Source: Paludibacteraceae bacterium (GTDB lineage: Bacteria > Bacteroidota > Bacteroidia > Bacteroidales > Paludibacteraceae). Taken from it: DNA of 41,302 nucleotides. How positions within the stretch are numbered: the first letter of the stretch is position 1; each line of letters begins with the position of its first letter. A program made the translations under genes and the position numbers. The notes beneath the pieces are model-generated. The model was not told where the DNA came from, ran no database searches, and was given only the letters and a program-made list of their open reading frames with translations. The DNA lies in contig JAFRNH010000002.1 of NCBI GenBank assembly GCA_017430235.1, forward strand, positions 1 through 41,302. Direction: 5' to 3'. Of this stretch, positions 8,361-15,920 are shown piece by piece.

Positions 8361-9583
8361 TTACCCTTAAGACGTTTTACGATTTTCTCTCCGAGTACTT
8401 TTTTCGCAATTCGTTTAGCCAAAGTAACTGATTTACTTGGGGAAAGATACAGCCATGCTATAAACAATGAGGGAACGTTTTTTTTGTTTTTGCGGGCAAA
8501 ATCTACGTTATCCTTTGCAAAAGGGTCTATATTGTACATCAACCTTTGACGACACTTGTATTTGAAACTATGTTTTTTATAAACATCAATATCGAAAACT
8601 TCTGCAAAATCTGTAAGTTTATCCATGCTTTCTAATGCCATAAGTGTACGCATACACTTCGGACAACAACTACAATTTTTAGCGGTTGTATATCCGTTAT
8701 CGCCTTTCACACAAACATTTAGAAACTTTTGTGCCGGTGCATAATCTGATATTTGTACAGTTTTTTCTGTTCTCAAATATTGTTCTCCATCAGGGATAAT
8801 ATCCAAATTGTCTGTGGATAATAATGGTAATATATAAGGATCAGAAAATGCCGCTATATCAAAATTTTTATAATTGTTTGCATTTTCAAAATAGGAAATT
8901 CCTGATGACAAATAGTACTTGAAACATATTTTCTGAATGCTTAAAATCCCAGAAACAAGCGTGATAGTATCAGTCTTTTCATGTCCAAATTTTTCATGAA
9001 AAGCATGAACATTAGAATCTATCGGAATGAACGGAATATTTAAACTATCAGGGAAAACCTTACAGTATTCATATCGGTTCTTGAATTTTATGATAGTGTC
9101 GGGATTGTCAAATCTGCCATGACTTCCCACATTAAAGAAAAATAATGTATTTATCTTGTAATCAACATCTTTCTCATTAGCATAGTATTCAACAAAAGTA
9201 GAAAATGAATCTACTCCCGCTGAAAAACCAGTTCCTATGCGAGTGCCCGTTTTCGTTACTATCCCATAGTTCTCGATTTTGATGTCTACATCTGATAGTT
9301 CACAAGAAAATGCAAGTAAAACTTTGTTAACGTAGGTGGTGATGTTTTTAAATAGCTTTTTTGAAACAGCTCCACGTATGACGATATTTTCTTTGTAATA
9401 CATTGCAGGATAAAGTATTGCAACAAGAAATGCATCATACACTTCATCGGTAAAAACATCACCGAACGACAACGGGGCTGAAAACCACATTGTTTTTTCT
9501 GAAAAAGAATCACTTTTGCAATCACAAATAAGTTTTGAATCAGTATCAGTTTTTTCGATTCGGATATTCGAGAGTTCTATCAT
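8357..9583 (-). CDS. PP-loop ATPase-like protein with QueC-like cysteine motif, function unknown
   Basis: A 408-aa protein without a signal peptide. At residues 119-126 it has GFSAGVDS, a match to the SGGxDS pyrophosphate-binding loop of N-type ATP pyrophosphatases (QueC, NAD synthetase, argininosuccinate synthase, TilS). At residues 291-310 it has C291 plus C304, C306, C307 and C310, resembling the zinc site in the C-terminal part of QueC. The N-terminal ~110 residues look like an extra domain and the C-terminal 60 are strongly basic. PP-loop enzymes adenylate an acid or amide before amination or thiolation, so it may form an amide or thio group on a glycan building block; that is inference. 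It overlaps its neighbours wzx and the iron-sulfur gene by 4 nt each. It is not a normal queC because of its length and extra domains. Confidence 0.7.
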   Translation of the reverse strand: MIELSNIRIEKTDTDSKLICDCKSDSFSEKTMWFSAPLSFGDVFTDEVYDAFLVAILYPAMYYKENIVIRGAVSKKLFKNITTYVNKVLLAFSCELSDVDIKIENYGIVTKTGTRIGTGFSAGVDSFSTFVEYYANEKDVDYKINTLFFFNVGSHGRFDNPDTIIKFKNRYEYCKVFPDSLNIPFIPIDSNVHAFHEKFGHEKTDTITLVSGILSIQKICFKYYLSSGISYFENANNYKNFDIAAFSDPYILPLLSTDNLDIIPDGEQYLRTEKTVQISDYAPAQKFLNVCVKGDNGYTTAKNCSCCPKCMRTLMALESMDKLTDFAEVFDIDVYKKHSFKYKCRQRLMYNIDPFAKDNVDFARKNKKNVPSLFIAWLYLSPSKSVTLAKRIAKKVLGEKIVKRLKGK

Positions 9584-11112
9584 TTTGAACTATTATTAGA
9601 TGGTTTTATTTTTTTTCTAACAATATTAATAATACTTTGTCTTTCCATGCGTGTAAGACCTAAAAAATAAATAATAAATGCCGCAAAAAAGACTTTTATG
9701 GATATGTCTAAAATGAATGTTGCCATTGTTTCTTTTGAAAGATTCAGATAATAATTTGCAACCACGAGAATTGCCGTTATCAAAATTACGCGTATAAAAA
9801 CAGCATTAAAAATAGCCTTTATACTAAATCCCTCCACACGTTTTAAAAAGCCTAAACGGACAAACACCAAACCTAACATCAAAATAATTCCAATTACATA
9901 AATTGTATACGGTTGGCAACCATACCTGAGTGCTAAATATGATAATGGTAAGTTTAGGATAACAACAACGCCGATAATTGCTTGATACAAAGCAATCTTA
10001 CCCGTTGCCTGATTTACGGTTGCCATAGGCAGAGATATTGATTCAACCAATGTTTCAATAAAAAGCAATCGCACAAAAACAACAGTATATTCGGGTACAT
10101 TTTTAAGCCATAAAGTCAAAATATAATCCAAATTGCTGAATAGAGGAAATACCGCAATCAATATAAGGAAATATGACGTTTTGCAGCCCCAAAAAACAAT
10201 TTTCCATAATTCATCATAGTTTTTTGCTGCATATTGTTTTACGATTTGAGGTTTTACCGCCTGCATGAAATTTCCAGAAAAAGAAGTTACCGCACTTCTA
10301 ATTTGATTTGCAATACCTTGTGCGGCATTTACAACAGTGCCAAAAAACAAATTTATAACGATTGACACTCCCTGGTTTTTTAGTACAGTTGAAGCGTGTC
10401 CAAACAAATTCCATCCGCTGTAACTGACTATTTCTTTAAAAAGAGCTTTATCCTTGACAAACTGAAATCTACATTCGACATAATGTTTTCTACAATAAAC
10501 TCTGTAGATAGCGGTGATTATGAAAGATACAGCCATTAACAGGAATCCATATAAAACAAGTTTGTCAAAAAGCAAAACTTGCAACAAAAAGACGATTGCG
10601 AATTTCAAAACGGCTTCCACAATGCTCACGTAAGCGTAAATGTTCATATTTTCGTGAGCGATAATGCTTGCCATATAGGGCGTTGTGATAAGTGTCAAAA
10701 GGAACGACACCACAGTTGCTTGATATATCCAAATCGCAGCAGACAATCTTTCTGGTGAAATGACGAGTTTGTTCATCACGAACCACAATCCAACGGTCTC
10801 AGCCAAGACGACAATCACTACCGCCAAAAGCACGTATATTTGGAACGTTACACTAAATGTGGTTTTTAAGTGTTCGTAATCTTGTTTCCCTAAATCAAAT
10901 GCGAAATATCTTTGGCTTGCAGTCGCCATTGCACCGGATAAAAAACCAAACATTGTAACAACACCAGCAACGACATTATATGTTCCGTAATCCTCCGCGC
11001 CCAAAACATTCAAGACAATGCGAACTGTGTACAAAGACACTAGCATTATCAGGATTTGACGGAAATAGAGTAGCAAGGTGTTTTTCGCTATACGCGAAGT
11101 AGATGAGGACAT
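9580..11112 (-). CDS. Wzx-type polysaccharide flippase (MOP superfamily)
   Basis: A 510-aa integral membrane protein with about 12-14 predicted helices. The N-terminus TLLLYFRQILIMLVSLYTVRIVLNVLGAEDYGTYNVVAG is the usual opening of Wzx/RfbX proteins (read here as a pattern over residues 13-50). The protein would flip undecaprenyl-linked repeat units to the periplasm for the Wzy polymerase encoded downstream. It is the first cassette gene after the inserted ATPase/RloB module; 399 nt of repeat-rich DNA separate it from rloB. A transcript reading through from gmd, or a promoter in the repeat region, would be needed to express it; none is obvious. The stop overlaps the start of the PP-loop gene by 4 nt. 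Confidence 0.92.
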   Translation of the reverse strand: MSSSTSRIAKNTLLLYFRQILIMLVSLYTVRIVLNVLGAEDYGTYNVVAGVVTMFGFLSGAMATASQRYFAFDLGKQDYEHLKTTFSVTFQIYVLLAVVIVVLAETVGLWFVMNKLVISPERLSAAIWIYQATVVSFLLTLITTPYMASIIAHENMNIYAYVSIVEAVLKFAIVFLLQVLLFDKLVLYGFLLMAVSFIITAIYRVYCRKHYVECRFQFVKDKALFKEIVSYSGWNLFGHASTVLKNQGVSIVINLFFGTVVNAAQGIANQIRSAVTSFSGNFMQAVKPQIVKQYAAKNYDELWKIVFWGCKTSYFLILIAVFPLFSNLDYILTLWLKNVPEYTVVFVRLLFIETLVESISLPMATVNQATGKIALYQAIIGVVVILNLPLSYLALRYGCQPYTIYVIGIILMLGLVFVRLGFLKRVEGFSIKAIFNAVFIRVILITAILVVANYYLNLSKETMATFILDISIKVFFAAFIIYFLGLTRMERQSIINIVRKKIKPSNNSSK

Positions 11113-11511
11113 CTGGTTTTTGATTTAATTATTATTGTTTCGCCCCTACAGGGCTTCGGTCACGCTCGTCATTCTACCAGGGGTTCACGCCCCTGTCTAT
11201 GATATGGCGCCCTTACAGGGTTTTCAATAAGGTTTTAGGGTTATATATGTCTTTCAACTGTGGCATGCACCATCACGTTGCGGAACATTGTCACGGCTCA
11301 TGTGGATGCGCGAATGACGGTATGGAGGCCACATCACCATGGGCGAATTGCCATTCGCCCCTACGTACGGGCGAATAGCAATTCGCCCCCTTCTGCGCAT
11401 CATACGTTAGGGTGCCATTCCAATACGTACGGGCGAATTACACCCATGGGAACCCACGGCGGTGCTATAGGCTATATTTGTTTGGGGCTTTTCAGTCCAG
11501 CTGAAGTATGA
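11113..11511. repeat. Repeat island A, between wzx and the RloB-like gene
   Basis: This 399-nt gap has no credible gene. It holds GC-rich repeats in an otherwise AT-rich neighbourhood. From the left: a GCCC-ctaca-GGGC palindrome near 11142-11154; a CAGGGG-ttcacg-CCCCTG hairpin at 11178-11195; two complete REP-like hairpins at 11341-11360 and 11369-11388; a half copy at 11431-11438; and at 11448-11490 the left copy of the 43-nt repeat that also occurs on the far side of the ATPase gene. The small plus-strand frame covering 11260-11511 is made of repeat DNA and is not a gene. Confidence 0.85.
11448..11490 (+). repeat. 43-nt direct repeat, left copy
   Basis: It begins GGGAACCCACGGCGGTGCT and ends TGTTTGGGGCTT in the R copy or the same with one change in this one. 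The match to 13623-13665 is 39 of 43 positions in the same orientation; the differences are ATA versus TCT in the middle and one T/C. The two copies bracket the RloB and ATPase genes. Confidence 0.85.
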
Positions 11512-12174
11512 TCATGATTTTCGTTTCACATCAATATTTAGACCTTCAAACAATTTATACATCTCTGACACGCTTTCTTGTTGGCATGTCTCGATGTCAA
11601 AGGATTTTAATCGTCTGAAATCAATCTTTTGCATGTATGGCAACAACCTTTCAAAAAGATCTGGCTTGCCTAAATAATTCTGTTTGCTTTTGTTATACTT
11701 TTCAAACAAACCTCCTCCAACATCAAATTTACGTAAGACTGGAAGCAACTCGGTTTCATATTGTGCAAAATATCTATTCGACTCTGGCTGCTGATGCAAA
11801 TAGAACCAATATTCAAGACATGGATTGTTGACAATCACAGTCAGTTTGTCTTTCCACCGATTATCGGTTATCGCTTTATGATAGAACTGTTTGAACTTTT
11901 GCAAAACACTGTTCTTTACCTTTGCTTCTTTGTTCTCCTTCTGAATGCTATCAAAATCTATTATCCAGAAGATATGTTCATATCCTTTTGCTATCGCTTC
12001 TTTTACCAATTCGAATTGTTTGCTTATCGAATGACATGACAATTCTGGTTGAAACCTGATTTTTAAATCATAATGCTTCTTCAACAGTTCAACATACCAT
12101 TGTTCCGTTTCGCCATCAGCAATCAAGACATAACCACCTGCTTGTAGTTCTTTTTTTATTTTTCTACGAGCCAT
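11512..12174 (-). CDS. RloB-like protein (TOPRIM-type nuclease candidate), AbiLii-like
   Basis: A 220-aa protein of the RloB family, originally named for genes linked to type I restriction loci. The start has a hydrophobic strand followed by ADGETEQWYVELL at residues 19-31, whose glutamates match the TOPRIM-like acidic strand, and FWIIDFDS at residues 69-76 supplies the D-x-D pair. Such folds are metal-dependent nuclease or primase-type centres. Its ATG overlaps the stop of the upstream ATPase gene by one base (TAATG), so the two are co-translated. An ATPase plus RloB pair is the layout of the AbiL abortive-infection system (AbiLi and AbiLii) of lactococci and of many RloAB pairs. Defence is inferred from that family link; no activity is shown. 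A polysaccharide role is unlikely. Confidence 0.85.
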   Translation of the reverse strand: MARRKIKKELQAGGYVLIADGETEQWYVELLKKHYDLKIRFQPELSCHSISKQFELVKEAIAKGYEHIFWIIDFDSIQKENKEAKVKNSVLQKFKQFYHKAITDNRWKDKLTVIVNNPCLEYWFYLHQQPESNRYFAQYETELLPVLRKFDVGGGLFEKYNKSKQNYLGKPDLFERLLPYMQKIDFRRLKSFDIETCQQESVSEMYKLFEGLNIDVKRKS

Positions 12175-13508
12175 TATCCTTCCACGTAAAATAACAAATC
12201 ATTGGAATTTTTTGGTACTCCACCCAACTTGCCAACGCTATAAGCATTATAAATACTTGTTGTGTCTCTGATCACAGAACTATCAAAATCCGCAAAAGAG
12301 TACATTTCGGTAGATCCATCATTTCGCTTATTCGCTATCCACAATGCATCTTTGCGAAGTAAATGTTTTTTTTGCAAAAATTCTCGATTGTGAGTTGTAA
12401 ACAGCAATTGTGACCTTTTGACATTCTTTAGGAATGATACGATAAACGCTTCATATAATTCAGGATGCAATGACATATCTAGCTCGTCGATCATCATGAA
12501 CAATCCCTCAGAATCGGACAAATGCAATAGTATTCCCATTAATCCGAAATAACGCATCGTACCCTCTGATTCAAGTCTATCCGGCAAAACGAACTCTGCT
12601 TGGTCCGTTTTATGTTTAATCATTATTTTAGGAATGTCGCCGTCACTTACTACATCCTCCCCATCAACATTTATTGTCCACTCACGCTCCTCAACGTATG
12701 AATTCAATATTCCTTGTAGAAAATCATTGACTGAGCCCTTTTCTTCAATCGAGATGTCAGAGATGTTGAAGTCCGCTCTTTTCAAAGCATTCACCATTGC
12801 TTGGGTCTTAATCGATTTATTATCAATATAATCCGCCGCAATCATATACAAAGGAGTTTGTGGCGGAAGTAACATATCCAATTTATAACCAAACCAATCG
12901 CAAGAGTTTCTTAACGCAGGTATGTCCGCACTGATTTTCGAAAAACCAGCAAGCACTGTCTCGTTCGACAATGTAAGAATGCTTAATTGTTTCTGTATCA
13001 AAGGATCAACCTTTTGTTCTTTATCGAATACAATGTTCGGAATACGTTTTTCCTTATCCGTTGTGCGTTTATACACATTTTTACTTTTTTTTGCCGTCAG
13101 ATATGGATATTCGTTCAGTTCTTCGTATACAATCGCATTAGCGTTGAACTCCAACTTATAATTGTATTTGGTCTGTTCCGAAATAAAGTTCATTTCCATT
13201 GCCGCCTTTCCTGTATAATCCATTCCGAACGGAATAAATTTCAATGGAATATTCTTTTCAGTTTGTATCTTCAAGGCAATGAATTTCATATGATTCAAAG
13301 CTTTCAGAAGATTTGATTTTCCCGAAGCATTTGCCCCATATATCATTCCTATTTTCAACAAGTTCAGTGGTTTCTTTTTAGGATTCTTGTCAGGAACAGA
13401 AATGAAATAATAATCTTCCAAACCTTTAACTTTCGTATCGGGTTCAAACGATAGAGTCTGTCGATCTCTAAAAGAGAGGAAATTTTCAACTGTAAAATCT
13501 ACCAGCAT
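12174..13508 (-). CDS. AAA/ABC-type ATPase, RloA/AbiLi-like
   Basis: A 444-aa ATPase of the AAA_15/AAA_21 type, related to SMC/OLD-like heads. It starts with DFTVENFLSFRDRQTLSF, typical of this family. Walker A is GANASGKS at residues 58-65; an ABC-like signature region lies at LESEGTMRYFGL near 312-323; Walker B is FMMIDELDMSLHP at 337-349; the H-loop is TTHN at 371-374. It would sense a trigger and control the RloB partner, which follows with a one-base overlap. A TATTTTTG box lies about 27 nt before the ATG. The pair is set between gmd and wzx with repeat islands on both sides, which suggests it came in as a unit. Family assignment is firm; the anti-phage role is inferred from AbiL and other ATPase-TOPRIM systems. 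Confidence 0.88.
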   Translation of the reverse strand: MLVDFTVENFLSFRDRQTLSFEPDTKVKGLEDYYFISVPDKNPKKKPLNLLKIGMIYGANASGKSNLLKALNHMKFIALKIQTEKNIPLKFIPFGMDYTGKAAMEMNFISEQTKYNYKLEFNANAIVYEELNEYPYLTAKKSKNVYKRTTDKEKRIPNIVFDKEQKVDPLIQKQLSILTLSNETVLAGFSKISADIPALRNSCDWFGYKLDMLLPPQTPLYMIAADYIDNKSIKTQAMVNALKRADFNISDISIEEKGSVNDFLQGILNSYVEEREWTINVDGEDVVSDGDIPKIMIKHKTDQAEFVLPDRLESEGTMRYFGLMGILLHLSDSEGLFMMIDELDMSLHPELYEAFIVSFLKNVKRSQLLFTTHNREFLQKKHLLRKDALWIANKRNDGSTEMYSFADFDSSVIRDTTSIYNAYSVGKLGGVPKNSNDLLFYVEG

Positions 13509-13534
13509 AGAATACTATTTTTGTATGCGAATTG

Positions 13535-13542
13535 CAAAAATA
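13535..13542 (-). promoter_or_regulatory. Promoter -7 box of the ATPase/RloB pair
   Basis: On the minus strand this reads TATTTTTG, a full TAnnTTTG match, 26 nt before the ATG at 13508. It lies inside the bracketing 43-nt repeats, so the module carries its own start site. The -33 element is weak. Confidence 0.5.
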
Positions 13543-13578
13543 GCAATTTCTACAATTCTAAACCACTAAAAATATACG

Positions 13579-13844
13579 TTAATTTGTAAACAACTTACAT
13601 TTTACATAGATTTTGCATCCACGGGAACCCACGGCGGTGCTTCTGGCTATATCTGTTTGGGGCTTCATAACGGACGCGGCACGCCACGTCCCTGGGGCGA
13701 ATGGCAATGGGGCGAATGGCAATTCGCCCCTACGGGCATTTTCCCCCGAATATGGCGCATATTGTATGGGCGAATGGCAATTCGCCCCTACGGGCATTTT
13801 CCCCAAATATGGCGCATGTTGTACGGGCGAATGGCATTCGCCCA
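13579..13844. repeat. Repeat island B, between the ATPase gene and gmd
   Basis: The 336-nt gap between the two genes holds the ATPase promoter at its left end and then repeat DNA. This includes the right copy of the 43-nt repeat, a GGACG/CGTCC hairpin near 13673-13691, a half REP copy at 13694-13708 and complete REP hairpins at 13709-13730, 13768-13788 and 13825-13843. The first two REP copies are each followed by CTACGGGCATTTTCCCC and a TATGGCGCAT stretch, giving a tandem unit of about 58 nt. The last hairpin ends one base before the gmd stop codon. Open frames here on both strands are translations of the repeats, not genes. Confidence 0.85.
13623..13665 (+). repeat. 43-nt direct repeat, right copy
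   Basis: Same orientation as the copy at 11448-11490, 39 of 43 identical, offset by 2175 bp. Together they frame the two-gene ATPase/RloB module and its promoter box. Confidence 0.85.
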
Positions 13845-14981
13845 TTATAACACCACCCCTTTTTCCAAATATTCCGCCAAATTCGTACGAACCGTAGAGG
13901 CTACACTATCGGCTGCCACTTTCTGCATATCATACTTCACCATGATCTCTACCAACTGGTCGAACGTGGTGGTCTGTGGATTCCATCCTAACTTGGTCTT
14001 CGCCTTCGTTGGGTCTCCCCATAGGTTCACCACATCCGTTGGTCGATAGAAGTCTTCCGATACTTCAATCAACACCTTGCCGACCAACGTCTCCGATGGC
14101 TTCACACCTACAATAGGGTGATGAACCGATACACAAACGCCCTTCTCATACAATCCCTCTCCTTCAAACTTCAACTCTATGCCGGCTGCTTTGAAGGCTT
14201 GATAGGCAAACTCTCGTACGGAGTGCTGAACACCCGTCGCTATCACAAAATCCTCGGGTTTCTCCTGCTGCAAAATCAACCACATGCACTCTACATAATC
14301 CTTGGCATAGCCCCAATCTCGCAACGAGGACATATTACCCAAGAAGAGTTTCTCTTGCTTGCCCTGCGCTATACGTGCTGCCGCCAAGGTAATCTTGCGT
14401 GTCACAAAGGTCTCGCCTCGTCGCTCACTCTCATGATTGAACAGAATACCTGAACAACAATACATATTGTACGCCTCACGATACTCCTTCACAATCCAAT
14501 AGCCATACAGCTTCGCCACCGCATAGGGAGAATAGGGGTGGAATGGCGTGTTCTCATTCTGTGGCACCTCCTCCACCTTACCATACAACTCCGACGTGGA
14601 GGCTTGATAGATGCGACAGGTATGCTCCAAACCACAGGCCCTGACTGCCTCCAACACCCTCAAGACACCCACGGCATCTACATCGGCTGTGAACTCAGGC
14701 GAGTCGAACGATACCTGCACGTGACTCTGCGCAGCTAAGTTATATATCTCTGTGGGCTTTACCTTCCCCACCAATTTTACCATCGACATCGAATCGGTCA
14801 TGTCTGCATAATGCAGGTGGAAACAAGGCGTTCCCTCCAAATGAGCGATCCTCTCTCTGTAATCAACAGAACTACGGCGAATCACACCGTGTACTTCATA
14901 CCCTTTTGCTAACAAGAACTCTGACAGGAAACTGCCGTCCTGACCGGTTACCCCAGTGATGAGTGCAATGTCTTTTGACAT
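13845..14981 (-). CDS. gmd: GDP-mannose 4,6-dehydratase
   Basis: A 378-aa extended short-chain dehydrogenase. The NADP-binding loop is [16 protein letters not shown] at residues 9-24, followed by VIRRSS; the catalytic Y-x-x-x-K is in [12 protein letters not shown] near 149-160; [18 protein letters not shown] near 178-195 is specific to Gmd. It converts GDP-D-mannose to GDP-4-keto-6-deoxy-D-mannose, the branch point to GDP-L-fucose, and its partner GDP-L-fucose synthase is encoded about 2 kb upstream. Length and motifs are normal. It follows the PHP phosphatase gene by 53 nt, with a small stem-loop between them. Base composition is nearer to the housekeeping genes than to the AT-rich cassette, so it probably belongs to the more conserved, upstream part of the operon. 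Confidence 0.96.
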   Translation of the reverse strand: MSKDIALITGVTGQDGSFLSEFLLAKGYEVHGVIRRSSVDYRERIAHLEGTPCFHLHYADMTDSMSMVKLVGKVKPTEIYNLAAQSHVQVSFDSPEFTADVDAVGVLRVLEAVRACGLEHTCRIYQASTSELYGKVEEVPQNENTPFHPYSPYAVAKLYGYWIVKEYREAYNMYCCSGILFNHESERRGETFVTRKITLAAARIAQGKQEKLFLGNMSSLRDWGYAKDYVECMWLILQQEKPEDFVIATGVQHSVREFAYQAFKAAGIELKFEGEGLYEKGVCVSVHHPIVGVKPSETLVGKVLIEVSEDFYRPTDVVNLWGDPTKAKTKLGWNPQTTTFDQLVEIMVKYDMQKVAADSVASTVRTNLAEYLEKGVVL

Positions 14982-14999
14982 ATATATTTTAATTTTAGG

Positions 15000-15021
15000 T
15001 GGGTTCTATATTATCAACCCA
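15000..15021. promoter_or_regulatory. Stem-loop between phosphatase gene and gmd
   Basis: TGGGTT and AACCCA form a perfect 6-bp stem around a 10-nt AT-rich loop, just before gmd. Similar small stem-loops with a GGTGRGTTCTATA core lie before upxY. It has no T-run and is not a normal terminator. Confidence 0.4.
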
Positions 15022-15034
15022 TTATTCATACATT

Positions 15035-15727
15035 TTATTTCAGAATCAAATTCAACCGCTTCGAAATCTTTGCATTCGGCATCAGCATGCGAGGTGAATG
15101 GATATCACTTCCATGCATATCATAAAAGCCCATCTTCAGCATCCACTCCGCCTTCTTACGTGCCGTCTTGCCATACACATCCACCAGCGAACCGAGGTTC
15201 AACTGGAAACGGATACCTTTGTTTTTCAGCTCTTTATAATCTTTCTCGTCCATATAGGTGTAGCGCTCCGGATGTGCCAACACCGGGAAGTAGCCCTTGC
15301 TCTGTATCTCCTCCAGCAACTTCTCAAAGTCACTAGGCGGATTGAAATAGGAGGTCTCGACCAACAACTGATCGCCCGCCTCACCCAAAGGCAGTAAATC
15401 ATTCGTCTCCAAACGGGTGACGAAAAGCGTATCCATCATATACTCAGCCGCCAAGTGAAGACATACGGAACCTTGATATGCCGCCTGCAACTCGTCGAAC
15501 CGACGTCGTAAATCTTCAGTTGTGTTGGGCATATCCTCCATGATATGAGGGGTGCACCATAAATCGCTGACCCCCATCTGCTCAAACGAGCTAAGTATAG
15601 ACAAAGAGACCTTCAGCTCCCTCACACCGTCATCCACACCCGGCAATATATGCGAGTGATAATCGGTGCTTCCCTCCAATAAAAGGGGACTCCACAAAGG
15701 AACTTTTTTAAAAATGTCTAAAAACAT
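15035..15727 (-). CDS. PHP-type protein-tyrosine phosphatase, CpsB/CapC/YwqE family
   Basis: A 230-aa metal-dependent phosphatase. DYHSHILPGVDDGV near residues 19-32 holds the HxH metal ligands; WCTPHIMEDMP and LAHPERYTYM give further metal ligands; GSDIH is near the end. In Gram-positive capsule loci this family dephosphorylates the tyrosine kinase that controls chain length; in Bacteroidales loci the partner is a Wzc-like kinase, which is not in this window. I start at MFLDIFKK (15727): the frame extends upstream to an ATG at 15751, but those eight residues (MAIRPNNN) are encoded mostly by a REP-like repeat and are unlikely to be native. It lies between upxY and gmd. Confidence 0.88.
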   Translation of the reverse strand: MFLDIFKKVPLWSPLLLEGSTDYHSHILPGVDDGVRELKVSLSILSSFEQMGVSDLWCTPHIMEDMPNTTEDLRRRFDELQAAYQGSVCLHLAAEYMMDTLFVTRLETNDLLPLGEAGDQLLVETSYFNPPSDFEKLLEEIQSKGYFPVLAHPERYTYMDEKDYKELKNKGIRFQLNLGSLVDVYGKTARKKAEWMLKMGFYDMHGSDIHSPRMLMPNAKISKRLNLILK

Positions 15728-15731
15728 ATTG

Positions 15732-15920
15732 TTGTTGGGGCGAATTGCCATTCGCCCATGGTGAATTAACCACCGGCGTTTGTTGGGGGCGAATGCAATT
15801 CGCCCCTACACGTCCTCGGTGAACCTACCTTCAACGTTTGTTTGTTGGGGCGAATTGCTATTCGCCCATGGTAAATTAACCACCGATGTTTGTTGGGGGC
15901 GAATGCAATTCGCCCCTACA
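15732..15920. repeat. Repeat island C: 79-nt unit duplicated with 110-nt period
   Basis: Two units at about 15732-15810 and 15842-15920 differ at only three positions. Each carries two REP-like hairpins: 15737-15757 and 15786-15806 in the first, 15847-15867 and 15896-15916 in the second. The upxY stop codon (TAG, complement of 15916-15918) is formed from repeat bases, and the other end meets the 5' side of the phosphatase gene. The whole gap between these two operon genes therefore consists of repeat DNA. Confidence 0.88.

Noticed and set aside
11260-11511. 83-aa plus-strand open frame between wzx and the RloB-like gene
   Set aside because: Built from GC-rich repeats, with no family likeness and no promoter or start context.
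13579-13897. Overlapping open frames on both strands rich in 'EWQFAPTGIFP' or 'NCHSPIQYAP' patterns
   Set aside because: These patterns are translations of the REP-like repeat and reappear wherever the repeat does.
15728-15751. Eight-residue N-terminal extension of the PHP phosphatase
   Set aside because: It is mostly encoded by a REP-like hairpin; the internal ATG at 15727 gives the normal family start.
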